Origin: Clostridium sp. | GTDB lineage: Bacteria; Bacillota; Clostridia; Clostridiales; Clostridiaceae | DNA: 64,000 nucleotides | NCBI GenBank assembly: GCA_031292145.1 | Contig: JARLHR010000097.1 | Span: 1-64,000, forward strand | Direction of reading: 5' to 3' | Shown: piece after piece, positions 27,609 to 36,655 of the stretch | Position numbering within the stretch: position 1 is the stretch's first letter | Layout of the letters: each line of letters opens with the position of its first letter | Made by a program: the position numbers and the translations under genes | Notes under the pieces: model-generated | What the model was told of the DNA's origin: nothing | Seen by the model: only the letters and a program-made list of their open reading frames with translations | The model's database searches: none

Positions 27609-28445
27609 CTAGCGTAAATCTTCTATTTTTATATGATCCATATCATCGAAAGTTTGGTTTTCTCCACACATTCCCCATATGAAAGAATAGTTTTGAGTTC
27701 CAATACCTGAGTGAATTGACCAGCTTGGTGAAATCACAGCTTGTTCATTCTGCATTACAATATGCCTTGTTTCTTGGCCTTGTCCCATAAAGTGTATTAC
27801 TGCTTGATCCTCTGGAACTTCAAGATATAGATATACTTCCATACGTCTTTCATGAGTATGACAAGGCATTGTATTCCATCCACTTCCTGGTTCTAATATT
27901 GTTAATCCCATTACTAATTGACAGCTTTCACAAACTGCTGGATGAACATATTGGTTTATAGTTCTCTTATTCATGTTAACTTCGTCGCCACATTTAACTT
28001 TGTTAGCCTTTTCCAAATCAATTTTTACTGTAGAATATGATTTAAGAGCTGGCGCTGAATTAATGTAGAACTTAGCTGGATTTTTTTCATCAAAAGATAT
28101 AAATTCTATGTTTTTAGCACCTTGCCCAACATATAATCCATCTCTATATTTTAAATTATATTCTACTCCATCTACTATGATTGTTCCTTCTCCTCCTACA
28201 TTAATAACTCCAAGTTCTCGTCTTTCAAGAAAATAATCTGTACCTAATTCCTTAGAAGCTCCAAGTTTTAATGTTTCTTTTACTGGTGTAACCCCACCAA
28301 AGATAATTCTATCATTGTGGCTATAAACTAAATTCACTTCATCTTCCACAAAAACTTTCTCTACTAAGTAATGTCTTCTTAATGTTTCGGTATCATAATG
28401 CTTTGAATCTTCTGGATGATTCGAATATCTAATTTCCATATTCAT
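27609..28445 (-). CDS. kduI: 5-keto-4-deoxyuronate isomerase
   Basis: A ~278-residue cupin-fold isomerase that converts 5-keto-4-deoxyuronate (from unsaturated uronates) to 2,5-diketo-3-deoxygluconate. Characteristic motifs: [13 protein letters not shown], the zinc-binding histidines in [15 protein letters not shown], and the C-terminal [20 protein letters not shown]. The ATG at 28445 has GAGGAGAG 10 bases upstream; a longer frame would begin at a TTG and run across the ACACGTGT operator. The kduD partner is not in the window. It sits behind a TIM-barrel epimerase gene with the same operator, pointing to a shared pectin or glycosaminoglycan uronate regulon. Confidence 0.95.
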   Translation of the reverse strand: MNMEIRYSNHPEDSKHYDTETLRRHYLVEKVFVEDEVNLVYSHNDRIIFGGVTPVKETLKLGASKELGTDYFLERRELGVINVGGEGTIIVDGVEYNLKYRDGLYVGQGAKNIEFISFDEKNPAKFYINSAPALKSYSTVKIDLEKANKVKCGDEVNMNKRTINQYVHPAVCESCQLVMGLTILEPGSGWNTMPCHTHERRMEVYLYLEVPEDQAVIHFMGQGQETRHIVMQNEQAVISPSWSIHSGIGTQNYSFIWGMCGENQTFDDMDHIKIEDLR

Positions 28446-28476
28446 AATTTCTAACTCTCCTCTTTTCTGTTTTATT

Positions 28477-28488
28477 GCACACGTGTTC
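28477..28488. promoter_or_regulatory. ACACGTGT operator upstream of kduI
   Basis: GCACACGTGTTC contains the 8-bp palindrome ACACGTGT (28479-28486), ~35 bp before the kduI ATG. The same 12 bases occur at 29460-29471 before the next gene. A shared regulator, probably of LacI or GntR type and encoded elsewhere, is inferred. Confidence 0.6.
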
Positions 28489-28586
28489 CTTAACAATATA
28501 AGTCAATTATATATTTTAATGTAAATAGTTGCAATAGTATGTCTAGATTTCTTATATTCACCTTTCCTTGCAGCATATCTTAATAA

Positions 28587-29417
28587 TTAATTATATAAAT
28601 TGCTTATATAATTAATGCTTTCATCAATGTCTTCAGCTGTTGAATTTTCAAGTAGTATATCTATATATGGATTTCTTTCTTTTATTAAAGATATTACTAG
28701 TTGATAATTTAATAATCCTTTACCAATTGGAACAACTTTAGCTTGATTATCTTCAATAACAAAATCTTTTGCATGAATAATAACTATTCTATCCCCGAAA
28801 AGTTCAAAGGATTTTTTGATTATTTCATCTTGATTCTTATAGTTATTTTCATCAAGAAGATTAACTGGATCAAAAATAACCTGTAAGTTGTTTGACTTTA
28901 TGCTGTCTAATATACGCTTAGTTCTTTCTGGTGTATTGATAACATGCTTTGTAACAGCTTCTATACCAACAATTACTCCAAACTTTTCCGCTTCTTCTAC
29001 AAGAACTTTAACTGAATTTAATGTTCTTTGAAATGCTTCTTCAGTGTTATTTTCTGGTCCATATACATATTCTCTATTTAAAGCTCCAGTTTCTGTTCCT
29101 ACAATACTGCATCCAAAATCCCTTGCAAATCTTATATGCTCTTTAAAGTAATCTAATAACTTATTAAGCTCTGCATCATCTGGGTGAGCTAAATTTATAT
29201 AGCAGCCTAATACGCTTATGCTAACGTTGTTTTTTACAAAAGCATCTCTAAAATTCTTAGCCATTCCAGGAGTGATATGTGCTTTATTCATATCAACTCC
29301 CGTCTTAATCTTCTTAATTGCAAGCTGAACACCTTTTAAATTTTTTTCTCCTACTTTCTCGCTTAATTCTTCTAAATTAGAATGAATTACATCATGACAT
29401 CGAACTCCAATTCTCAT
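28587..29417 (-). CDS. Sugar phosphate isomerase/epimerase (TIM barrel, AP-endonuclease-2 fold)
   Basis: A 276-residue xylose-isomerase-like TIM barrel. Metal-ligand positions are visible: Glu in VIVGIEAVTKH, Asp in VIFDPVNLL, His in IVIIHAKDF and Glu in ILLENST near the C-terminus. Exact substrate not known; such proteins act on ketose sugars or inositol derivatives. A matching ACACGTGT operator and adjacency to kduI suggest it works on an intermediate of uronate breakdown. TTTTATT-rich spacing with AGGAG-like sequence precedes the ATG. Confidence 0.85.
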   Translation of the reverse strand: MRIGVRCHDVIHSNLEELSEKVGEKNLKGVQLAIKKIKTGVDMNKAHITPGMAKNFRDAFVKNNVSISVLGCYINLAHPDDAELNKLLDYFKEHIRFARDFGCSIVGTETGALNREYVYGPENNTEEAFQRTLNSVKVLVEEAEKFGVIVGIEAVTKHVINTPERTKRILDSIKSNNLQVIFDPVNLLDENNYKNQDEIIKKSFELFGDRIVIIHAKDFVIEDNQAKVVPIGKGLLNYQLVISLIKERNPYIDILLENSTAEDIDESINYISNLYN

Positions 29418-29459
29418 AGCTATTCTCCTTTTTATTAATTAGTAAATTCACATTTTTTT

Positions 29460-29471
29460 GCACACGTGTTC
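29460..29471. promoter_or_regulatory. ACACGTGT operator upstream of the epimerase gene
   Basis: GCACACGTGTTC, identical over 12 bases to the site before kduI. It lies 43 bp before the ATG on the minus strand. Confidence 0.6.
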
Positions 29472-29685
29472 ATCATTATATATCATATATTACACCACCT
29501 AAAAGAAAAATACAAGTCTAACAACATAACTGTTATTTTTTTCCTTTATTTGATTTTGATTTATGATATAATTATAATATTAACTTACAAGTAAATATCT
29601 TAATTTAAGACTATATGTAAAAATGGACCTATTTTATATAAATACTATTTGTATTTAAATTTATGCAACATTAATGTTTTTATTA
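29472..29685. other. Intergenic region between the epimerase gene and the repeat before fbp
   Basis: About 214 bp of AT-rich sequence that should hold the promoters of both divergent genes. TATGATATAATTATAAT near 29562-29578 offers -10-like sequences, but I could not settle on one promoter. No gene seen. Confidence 0.4.
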
Positions 29686-29916
29686 TTAGGCACAATCAAA
29701 AAAATAACAAGTCCATCTGCCAAGCCTATTTCCCATCATGGGAAGCTCGACTCGCATACGCTTACTGAGTAAGTGATTCACACAAAATCAAAGATTTTGG
29801 TTCTCTGCTTATCAACAGATTGCCCTAATAGGCTCAATATGAGCCCAATCTGTTTCCTTGCCTGATGAAAAATAATCACGGCATTTTGTACTTGTTATTT
29901 TCTTTCATATGCCTTA
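29686..29916 (+). repeat. Dispersed repeat family A, copy 4 (longest form)
   Basis: About 231 bp. Ends TTAGGCACAATCAAAAAAAT and TATTTTCTTTCATATGCCTT. The interior carries several nested hairpins: CCCATCATGGG, CTTACTGAGTAAG, and CAGATTG ... GGCTCAATATGAGCC ... CAATCTG. It ends 16 bp before the fbp ATG, so it is in the fbp leader. Confidence 0.88.
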
Positions 29917-29932
29917 AAAGGGAGAGAATTAT

Positions 29933-31927
29933 ATGCTAAAAAATGATTTATCAAATGAAGAAATAAATAACAATTTAAATTATCTAAAATTACTTTCTAA
30001 GCAATATCCTACAATTAATGAAGCATCAACTGAAATTATAAACCTACAAGCAATTTTAAATTTACCTAAAGGTACAGAACATTTCCTTACTGATATTCAT
30101 GGAGAATACGAACCATTTATACATGTTTTAAAAAATGCTTCTGGAGTTATCAAAAGAAAAATAGAAGATGTATTTTCTAATAGGTTAAGGCAAAGTGAAA
30201 AAAAGAGCCTAGCAACTCTCATCTACTACCCTGAACAAAAGCTTGAGTTGATTCTAAAACAAGAAGAAAATATAGATGACTGGTATAAGGTAACTCTGCA
30301 CAGATTAATTGAGCTATCTAGATTTGTTTCTTCAAAATATACACGTTCTAAAGTAAGAAAAGCACTACCAAAAGATTTTGCTTACATTATAGAAGAACTA
30401 CTTCACGAACAACCTAAAGAAATAGATAAAACCGAGTACTATGAACAAATTATTACAACCATTATCGATATTGATCGATCAAAGGAATTTATAGTAGCTA
30501 TATCAAAGTTAATACAGAGATTAGTTATAGATAGGCTCCATATTCTTGGCGATATATTTGATAGAGGTCCAGGTGCAGATATAATAATGGATACTTTAGT
30601 AAATTATCATTCCGTGGACATTCAATGGGGCAACCATGATATTTTATGGATGGGTGCTGCCTGTGGCTCAGATGTTTGCGTTGCAAATGTTATTAAAAAT
30701 TCTTTAAAATATGCTAACTTGGATACCTTAGAAAATGGCTATGGAATAAATTTGCTGCCTCTAGCTACGTTTTCTATGGACTTTTATAAAGATGACCCTT
30801 GTAATATCTTTTTGCCAAAGATTGATTATGATAAAAAATATAGCGTTAATGAAATTCAATTAATAGCTCAAATGCATAAGGCTATAGCAATAATACTATT
30901 TAAACTTGAAGGCCAGGTAATTTTAAGGCACCCTGAATATAATATGGATCACCGTCTTTTACTTAATAAAATTAATTATGATGAAGGAACTATTGAATTA
31001 TATGGAAAAACATATGATTTGAAAGATACAAATTTTCCAACTATAGATCCTAAAATTCCATATAAACTTACACTTGAAGAAAAAGAATTAATTGAAAAAT
31101 TAAAATCTTCATTTATTAACAGTGAAAAATATAATAAACATGTTCGGTTTTTATATTCAAATGGAAGCTTATATTTAAAATTTAATTCGAATCTTTTATA
31201 TCACGGATGTATACCATTAAATGAAGATGGAAGTTTTAAAAGCGTAAAAATAGGTAAAGAAGAGTATAAAGGTAAAGAACTTCTAGATAAATTGGATATG
31301 CTTGCAAGAGAATCCTATTTTTCTAAAGAAAATATAGATTATAATGATGACAAAGTAGATATAATGTGGTACTTATGGTGCGGAGCCTCTTCACCATTAT
31401 TTGGTAAAGATAGAATGACTGTCTTCGAGCAATATTTTGTTGAAGAAAAAGAAACCCATTATGAAAAAAAAGATCCATACTTTAACTTCAGAGACAATGA
31501 AAATATATGTAACAATATGCTAAAAGAGTTTGGGCTTACTTCTTCTGAATCTCATATAATAAATGGTCATGTCCCTGTAGAAGAAAAAAATGGAGAAAGT
31601 CCTATAAAAGCAAGCGGAAGATTATTAGTTATCGATGGTGGTTTTTCTAGAGCATATCAGCCTAAAACTGGCCTCGCAGGATATACATTAGTATATAATT
31701 CTTTTGGACTTCAACTAATATCTCACCAACCCTTTGAATCTACAGAAAAGGCCATAAAAGAAGAAACCGATATTCTATCTTCTTACCTTGTACTTGAGCA
31801 AGTTGTAGATAGAAAGACAGTTGGAGATACCGATATAGGCCTTGGCTTAAATCAGCAAATTGATGAATTAAAAATGCTGCTTACTGCATATAGAAAAGGC
31901 CTAATAAAACAGCAAAGCAGAAGGTAA
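29933..31927 (+). CDS. fbp: Fructose-1,6-bisphosphatase, class III
   Basis: A 664-residue gluconeogenic phosphatase of the Firmicutes type, converting fructose-1,6-bisphosphate to fructose-6-phosphate. The metallophosphatase motifs are clear: [37 protein letters not shown] and [15 protein letters not shown]. Length matches the family (~640-670). AAGGGAGAG precedes the ATG. The 5' side carries family A repeat copy 4 and the 3' side copy 5, so its mRNA is bracketed by hairpin elements. Confidence 0.97.
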   Translation: MLKNDLSNEEINNNLNYLKLLSKQYPTINEASTEIINLQAILNLPKGTEHFLTDIHGEYEPFIHVLKNASGVIKRKIEDVFSNRLRQSEKKSLATLIYYPEQKLELILKQEENIDDWYKVTLHRLIELSRFVSSKYTRSKVRKALPKDFAYIIEELLHEQPKEIDKTEYYEQIITTIIDIDRSKEFIVAISKLIQRLVIDRLHILGDIFDRGPGADIIMDTLVNYHSVDIQWGNHDILWMGAACGSDVCVANVIKNSLKYANLDTLENGYGINLLPLATFSMDFYKDDPCNIFLPKIDYDKKYSVNEIQLIAQMHKAIAIILFKLEGQVILRHPEYNMDHRLLLNKINYDEGTIELYGKTYDLKDTNFPTIDPKIPYKLTLEEKELIEKLKSSFINSEKYNKHVRFLYSNGSLYLKFNSNLLYHGCIPLNEDGSFKSVKIGKEEYKGKELLDKLDMLARESYFSKENIDYNDDKVDIMWYLWCGASSPLFGKDRMTVFEQYFVEEKETHYEKKDPYFNFRDNENICNNMLKEFGLTSSESHIINGHVPVEEKNGESPIKASGRLLVIDGGFSRAYQPKTGLAGYTLVYNSFGLQLISHQPFESTEKAIKEETDILSSYLVLEQVVDRKTVGDTDIGLGLNQQIDELKMLLTAYRKGLIKQQSRR

Positions 31928-31928
31928 T

Positions 31929-32044
31929 TTAAGGCATATTCAAAAAATAATGAGTCAGCATACTAGTCTATTTTCCATCATACTATCTTATCTGCCGGGA
32001 AATAGACATCTCCTCATAGACTTAATTTTCTTTCATATGCCTAA
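31929..32044 (+). repeat. Dispersed repeat family A, copy 5 (intermediate, divergent)
   Basis: About 116 bp: TTAAGGCATATTCAAAAAAT ... AGTCAGCATACTAGTCTATT ... TTTTCTTTCATATGCCTAAA. It starts 2 bases after the fbp stop codon and ends 26 bp before the next ATG. The interior CCGGGAAATAGAC partner of GTCTATTTTCC makes an extra stem. Confidence 0.8.
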
Positions 32045-32069
32045 ACTCGAAATTAGAGAAGGAACTAAT

Positions 32070-32441
32070 ATGTTTAAAAAATTAGATATAATTATAATAG
32101 CTTTTTTAATTGTTCTATCTTTTATTCCTGAACTTATTTTTGGAGTAATGTTAGATAAAAATTATAACGGAACTTATGCAGAAATAACCATTAACGGTAA
32201 ACTTTCCAAAAAAATACTTCTATCTGAGCATAGAGGTGACGAAAAAATAGATATAAAAACAGCTTATGGTTATAATACACTTGAAATTAAAGACCACTCA
32301 ATAAAGGTAATTGATGCAGATTGCAAGGATAAAATTTGTGAAAAATCTGGTTTTATCTCTGAACCTGGTCAAATTATCGTTTGCCTTCCCCATAAATTGA
32401 TGATTGAAATTAAAAGTACTGACATTATGAAAAGCAGTTAG
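32070..32441 (+). CDS. NusG domain II-containing protein (Rnf-neighbourhood)
   Basis: A 123-residue protein with one N-terminal membrane anchor (KLDIIIIAFLIVLSFIPELIF) and an extracellular NusG-II (KOW-like beta) domain ending in the diagnostic ICEKSGFISEPGQIIVCLPHKLMIEI. Despite the name it is not a transcription factor; such small anchored proteins commonly accompany Gx transporters, ApbE and Rnf genes. The start at 32070 is set by AGAGAAGGA; earlier codons would be translated from repeat family A. It overlaps no gene and is followed 10 bp later by the Gx transporter, so the two form an operon. Confidence 0.85.
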   Translation: MFKKLDIIIIAFLIVLSFIPELIFGVMLDKNYNGTYAEITINGKLSKKILLSEHRGDEKIDIKTAYGYNTLEIKDHSIKVIDADCKDKICEKSGFISEPGQIIVCLPHKLMIEIKSTDIMKSS

Positions 32442-32451
32442 AGGTGTTAAA

Positions 32452-32982
32452 ATGAGTAAAACCTTTCGAATAGTCTTTATAGGTCTTTTAGTATCCCAAG
32501 CATTAGTTCTTTATGCTGTTGAAAGCATGATTCCAGTACCATTTATTGCACCTGGAGCAAAGCTTGGATTAACAAATTTAATTACTGTCATAGCATTATA
32601 CACCTTGAATAATAAAAAGGATGTTTTTTTAATTATAATACTTAGGCTTTTATTATCTACTATGTTTAGTGGTAATCTATCCACCTTTATGTATAGTGCT
32701 GCCGGAGCTATACTGAGCTATTTTATAATGATATTTATTAAAACAATTTTTAGAGATAAGGTGAGCATAATAGGTGTAAGCGCTTCTGGAGCTTTTTTTC
32801 ATAACGTTGGTCAGTTAATCGTAGGTTCTATTATAGTTCAAAATATAGCTGTTATGCTCTACCTACCACTATTGTCTGCAGCAGGTTTAGGTACAGGCAT
32901 CTTTATAGGAATAACTTCAAATTTTATTGTAAAACACTTATCTAAATTGCCGTATTTTAGTAACTTCAAACTAGGATCATGA
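32452..32982 (+). CDS. Gx transporter family membrane protein
   Basis: A 176-residue protein with about five or six hydrophobic helices. The start (LYAVESMIPVPFIAPGAKLGLTNLITVIAL) and the SGNLSTFMYSAAGAILSYF segment are typical of the Gx transporter family, long annotated as heptaprenyl diphosphate synthase component I. It is an ECF-S-like small membrane protein of unclear substrate. GAGGTG precedes the ATG; it is coupled to the NusG-II gene upstream. Its neighbourhood with apbE and rnf matches many Clostridia, suggesting a role in flavin or redox membrane biology (inference). Confidence 0.82.
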   Translation: MSKTFRIVFIGLLVSQALVLYAVESMIPVPFIAPGAKLGLTNLITVIALYTLNNKKDVFLIIILRLLLSTMFSGNLSTFMYSAAGAILSYFIMIFIKTIFRDKVSIIGVSASGAFFHNVGQLIVGSIIVQNIAVMLYLPLLSAAGLGTGIFIGITSNFIVKHLSKLPYFSNFKLGS

Positions 32983-32995
32983 TTAAACACAACTC

Positions 32996-33033
32996 AAAAT
33001 GACTAGTTACATGTTATTGTAACTAGTCATTTT
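32996..33033 (+). terminator. Bidirectional terminator between the Gx transporter and apbE genes
   Basis: 15-bp perfect stem, AAAATGACTAGTTAC (32996-33010) with GTAACTAGTCATTTT (33019-33033), followed by TTTATTTA. The AAAA/TTTT flanks let it work in both directions for the convergent genes. The GACTAGTTAC arm is shared with the terminator at 3372. Confidence 0.8.
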
Positions 33034-33081
33034 ATTTAGGCATCTTTTATTTTATCTAAATTGAGTACTGTGAATTTATCT

Positions 33082-34131
33082 CTAATTTGCAAATTTAAAA
33101 TCTTTGTTTAAGTCTGTAATTCTATCCTTAAAACCCTGTGATGTATAAATTTTATAATCTGATGTAGTAATTTCACCTGATACTTGTGGTAATGAATTTA
33201 TTAATTTTATACCCTTTTCTGGACCTAAAGCAAATACTGCTGTTGTTAATATATCAGCTAACATCCCATTATCTGCTACTTCACCATTTATTATTATAGT
33301 ATCGCTTATAACTCCATTATCCACCGGATATCCAGTTTTAGTATCCATAATGTGATGATATCTTTTGTTGTCTTTTATAAAATATCTTTCATAATCGCCA
33401 GATGTAGATAATGATTCATCTGATATTTTAACTACTCCTAAATATTCATTTGAATCTTCGCTTCTAGGATGCTTAATTCCTACAGTCCAGTTTTTATTAT
33501 CTTTATTTTTTCCAAGTCCATATATAGAACTTGTCCCCAAATTAATTAATCCATTTTCAATATTATATTTTTTATAAATTTTTAGTACTTCATCAGCAGC
33601 AAAACCTTTAGCAACTCCTCCTAAATCTATTGCCATACCTTCGTCTTTAAGCATAATACTACCTTCATCTTCATTTATGCTGATTTTATCGTATCCAATC
33701 AAAGGAAGTTTAGCTTTGATTTCTTCATCGGACGGTAACCTTTCATTATCTGTACCTATTCCCCACAAATTTATTATTGGACCTGTAGTTATATCAAAAG
33801 CTCCATCACTTAATTTAGAATATTGTACAGATGTCTTTACCATTTTCAGAATTTCAGGATGGACTTTTACATAAGCTTTTCCTGAAGAACTATTTATTTT
33901 ATAAACATCACTTGTATCTATAGTAGTACTAGCCATTTTATCAATTTCATCTAATCTCTTAAAACTTTCTTCAACCGCTTCCTTAGAATTTGGACCATAT
34001 GCACTTAATGTAACTGCAGTATCCATAACTATATTGCTTTTTTCATAATATTTACTCTTGCTGCTTCCACAAGAAATACAGCTTGTAACAATAAAAATAC
34101 AAGTAATTAATACATATATAAATTTCTTCAT
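33082..34131 (-). CDS. apbE: FAD:protein FMN transferase, lipoprotein
   Basis: A 349-residue ApbE. Lipoprotein signal MKKFIYVLITCIFIVTSCISC with the lipid-anchored Cys at ~18 or 21; then NIVMDTAVTLSAYG, the catalytic-site stretch MAIDLGGVAKGFAADEV and the C-terminal SLSTSGDYERYF and HHIMDTKTGYPV motifs, which bind FAD and Mg. It transfers FMN to a Thr of target proteins on the outer face. The obvious targets are RnfG and RnfD, encoded in the adjacent operon on the same strand. A 460-bp gap with large hairpin elements separates it from rnfB, so it may have its own promoter. Confidence 0.95.
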   Translation of the reverse strand: MKKFIYVLITCIFIVTSCISCGSSKSKYYEKSNIVMDTAVTLSAYGPNSKEAVEESFKRLDEIDKMASTTIDTSDVYKINSSSGKAYVKVHPEILKMVKTSVQYSKLSDGAFDITTGPIINLWGIGTDNERLPSDEEIKAKLPLIGYDKISINEDEGSIMLKDEGMAIDLGGVAKGFAADEVLKIYKKYNIENGLINLGTSSIYGLGKNKDNKNWTVGIKHPRSEDSNEYLGVVKISDESLSTSGDYERYFIKDNKRYHHIMDTKTGYPVDNGVISDTIIINGEVADNGMLADILTTAVFALGPEKGIKLINSLPQVSGEITTSDYKIYTSQGFKDRITDLNKDFKFAN

Positions 34132-34597
34132 CTGCGTACTCCTATCTCATATATCGATATCTAATCTTAACTCATAACTGTACTTCAATTTTAAGATGTT
34201 AACCCCTAATATTCAATGCTATTTTTTAATCACATGAGATTATACTAGCAATAAGTAATGCACAAACTCAAAATACACGTTAAATGTCTACATATAGGCA
34301 ATTCGTGAATTAGATTTGCTAGTATTATAATATTTAAACATTTGCTAGACTTTGAACTCACATCTATACCAGAAATCAAATGCATTTGTGTGGAGCAGAC
34401 ATTTGAAAATCTTGATGCTAAAAGCACTTAGAGGTAGGTTGTTTCACTTTTGCTTGTCCGACCGAATGGTTGGAGCAAGCTAAAGTGAGTACAACCTACC
34501 CATTAGTGCTTTCAGCGAGATTTTCATAGTCCTGCGTAACACAAATGTATTTGATTTCGGTAGATTGTCTCTTAAATCTGGAACACATGTTGTATAT
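34132..34597. other. rnfB-apbE intergenic region with hairpin elements
   Basis: 466 bp. The first part is the apbE upstream region; 34248-34334 is a stem-closed block (ATTATACTAGCAA with TTGCTAGTATTAT), and 34363-34567 is a giant imperfect hairpin (see repeat entry). No intact gene. Confidence 0.6.
34363..34567. repeat. Repeat family B, ~205-bp near-complete hairpin
   Basis: The left half (from CTATACCAGAAATCAAAT, 34364) and right half (to ATTTGATTTCGGTAGATT, 34566) are imperfect inverted repeats along almost their whole length, with matched blocks CATTTGTGT, GAAAATCT, AAAGCACT, GGTAGGTTGT, CACTTT and GCTTG, and an apex CCGACCGAATGGTTGG. A related but degenerate left-end block is at 61980. 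This looks like a miniature inverted-repeat element or a structured RNA. Confidence 0.75.
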
Positions 34598-35440
34598 CTA
34601 TAATGTGCTTGCCTTTTCGTAGACTTTTAATTCACTAGCAATTTGTATTGCCCCTGTTGGACATTTTGCCGTACATGTTGCTTCTTTGCAGTTTTCTACA
34701 CATACTTGTGTATTTACTACTGCGAGGTTATTTTTAACTTCAATTGCCCCATAGCTGCAATTTTTTGCACAAATACCACATCCTAAGCAGGATACACTGC
34801 AAAGTTTTCTTGAAATGGCTCCTTTATCTTTAGAATTGCAGCTCACTTCTGCAACTGCATTCATTGATATTAATTCTATGACATTCTTAGGACATGATGC
34901 TTCACATTTTCCGCATCCAGTACATCTCTTAACATCAACTACCGGTAAGCCATTCTTTCCCATTGTCATAGCACCAAAAGGACAGCTACTAACACAAGTT
35001 CCAAAACCAATACATCCATTCTTACATCCTTTCGGACCACCTTGAAGTAGACTTGCAGCTTTACAATCATCTATTCCCTTATAGTTATAACTTAATTTTG
35101 CCTTATCAATTGATCCCTTACATCTAACATGAGCTACTTTTGATTCCACCTCTTCAGCCTTTTTCCCTGTAATTTCTGCCACAAGCTTTGCTACAGTATC
35201 TTTACCAGGTACACATAAATTCGGAGGAACTTCTTTATCTATAACTACTGCTTCTGCATATGCTGCACAACCTGCATATCCACACGCACCGCATTGACCT
35301 TTTGGAAGAATCTCTTCTACTTCATGAATAAGAGGATTTACTTCCATTGAAAATTTTTTATTTGCAACAGCAAGAATAAAACCAAAAACTGCTCCAATTC
35401 CCCCCATTACTACTATAACCATTATTGCAGTAAAAATCAT
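34598..35440 (-). CDS. rnfB: Rnf complex subunit RnfB (electron input ferredoxin)
   Basis: A 280-residue membrane-anchored iron-sulfur protein that receives electrons from ferredoxin. TM helix at ~5-26; a Fe4S4 domain (LPKGQCGACGYAGCAAYAEA ... NLCVPG) and then several cysteine clusters (CKNGCIGFGTCVSSCPFGAM; CTGCGKCEASCPKNVI; CSVSCLGCGICAKNCSYGAI; CVENCKEATCTAKCPTGAI), giving multiple 4Fe-4S sites. Last gene of the rnfCDGEAB set; 15 bp after rnfA. Confidence 0.96.
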   Translation of the reverse strand: MIFTAIMVIVVMGGIGAVFGFILAVANKKFSMEVNPLIHEVEEILPKGQCGACGYAGCAAYAEAVVIDKEVPPNLCVPGKDTVAKLVAEITGKKAEEVESKVAHVRCKGSIDKAKLSYNYKGIDDCKAASLLQGGPKGCKNGCIGFGTCVSSCPFGAMTMGKNGLPVVDVKRCTGCGKCEASCPKNVIELISMNAVAEVSCNSKDKGAISRKLCSVSCLGCGICAKNCSYGAIEVKNNLAVVNTQVCVENCKEATCTAKCPTGAIQIASELKVYEKASTL

Positions 35441-35455
35441 TTCTATTCATCTCCT

Positions 35456-36031
35456 TTATATCATTCCTGAAAATCCAAGGAATGCCAATGATAACATACC
35501 AGCTAATACAAAAGCTATACCTGTTCCTTCTAATGGTTTTGGTACGTCTGCATAAACTAATTTTTCTCTTAAGCTTGCCATAAGTATTAGTGCCAGCGCA
35601 AAACCCATACCTGATCCTATTGCAAAGACTATACTCTTAACAAAAGAATAATTAGATTCCACACTTAATAATGGAACAGATAATACTATGCAGTTTGTTG
35701 CAATTAAAAGAAGATAAATACCCCACATCCCATATAAGGTCGGTGCCTGCTTTTTTATAATGAGCTCCAGCAATTGCACAAAACTTGCTATAAGTATTAC
35801 AAAAACAATTGTTGTTAAAAATGTTATATGAAATGGCAAAAGCACAAAATTATATACTACCCAAGCGAGCATTGAGCTAAGAGTTATAACTGAAGTAACT
35901 GCCATCCCCATTCCTATTGAGGCATTTAAACTTTTAGAAACCCCAAAGAATATACAAAGCCCTAAAAATCTTGTTAAAACAAAGTTATTTACAATTAATG
36001 CACCAATAAAAAGCGTAAAATATTCTTTCAT
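35456..36031 (-). CDS. rnfA: Rnf complex subunit RnfA
   Basis: A 191-residue, six-helix membrane protein, beginning MKEYFTLFIGALIVNNFVLTRFLGLCIFFGVS, with the RnfA/RnfE family Cys-containing helices that hold a membrane Fe-S centre (FLGLC, NCIVLSVP). Part of the ion-translocating ferredoxin:NAD oxidoreductase core. It starts at the last base of rnfE, so translation is coupled. Confidence 0.96.
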   Translation of the reverse strand: MKEYFTLFIGALIVNNFVLTRFLGLCIFFGVSKSLNASIGMGMAVTSVITLSSMLAWVVYNFVLLPFHITFLTTIVFVILIASFVQLLELIIKKQAPTLYGMWGIYLLLIATNCIVLSVPLLSVESNYSFVKSIVFAIGSGMGFALALILMASLREKLVYADVPKPLEGTGIAFVLAGMLSLAFLGFSGMI

Positions 36032-36654
36032 TATGCTTCACTTCTTTCTAATTTTTTGCATTCTTTATGTTGATTATGAAGCTTAATTGCCCCTATTATA
36101 TAACCAATTAATATAAATGCTCCAGGTGGTAAAATCATAATTAAAGCTGGATTATACCAATCACCTAATATTTTCAAGCCTAAAATTGTTCCATTTCCAA
36201 AAAGCTCTCTTATTACAGATATGGTAACCATAGCTATTGTAAAACCACATCCCATACCAAAGCCATCTAAAAATGCTGGAATTACTTTATTTTTTGATGC
36301 AAATACTTCAGCTCTCGCTAGTATTATTGCAAATACAACCACTAAATCTAAATATATTCCTAGTGCCTTATACAATGTTGGTGAAAGTGCCTGTAACACT
36401 AGTTCAACAACTGTTACTATAGTTGCTATTGATGTAATGTAAACTGGTACTCTAACTTTGGGATTTACGAGATTTCTTGTTAATGACACTACCACATTAT
36501 TAGCTGAAATAACAAATAATACTGATAATCCCATAGTTAGACCATTAATAACTGAAGTCGTAACAGCTAATGCAGGACAAAGACTTAAGCATAATACAAA
36601 TATTGGATTTTCATCAAATAAACCTTTATAAAAAATTTTCCATAATTCCTTCAT
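36031..36654 (-). CDS. rnfE: Rnf complex subunit RnfE
   Basis: A 207-residue, six-helix paralogue of RnfA (FDENPIFVLCLSLCPALAVTTSVINGLTMG, VRVPVYITSIATIVTVVELVLQA). Cysteines in VLCLSLCPAL match the family's buried Fe-S ligands. The hydrophilic tail ends QHKECKKLERSEA. Same operon, 1 bp between rnfG stop and start region. Confidence 0.95.
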   Translation of the reverse strand: MKELWKIFYKGLFDENPIFVLCLSLCPALAVTTSVINGLTMGLSVLFVISANNVVVSLTRNLVNPKVRVPVYITSIATIVTVVELVLQALSPTLYKALGIYLDLVVVFAIILARAEVFASKNKVIPAFLDGFGMGCGFTIAMVTISVIRELFGNGTILGLKILGDWYNPALIMILPPGAFILIGYIIGAIKLHNQHKECKKLERSEA

Positions 36655-36655
36655 A

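Noticed and set aside
31950..32069. 40-residue N-terminal extension for the NusG-II protein
   Set aside because: These codons are translated from repeat family A copy 5; the ATG at 32070 has AGAGAAGGA and starts the membrane anchor.
3372..33033. Shared GACTAGTTAC stems as a repeat family
   Set aside because: Only the ~10-bp arm is common to the terminators at 3372 and 32996 (and a part of the family C arm); too short to call an element.
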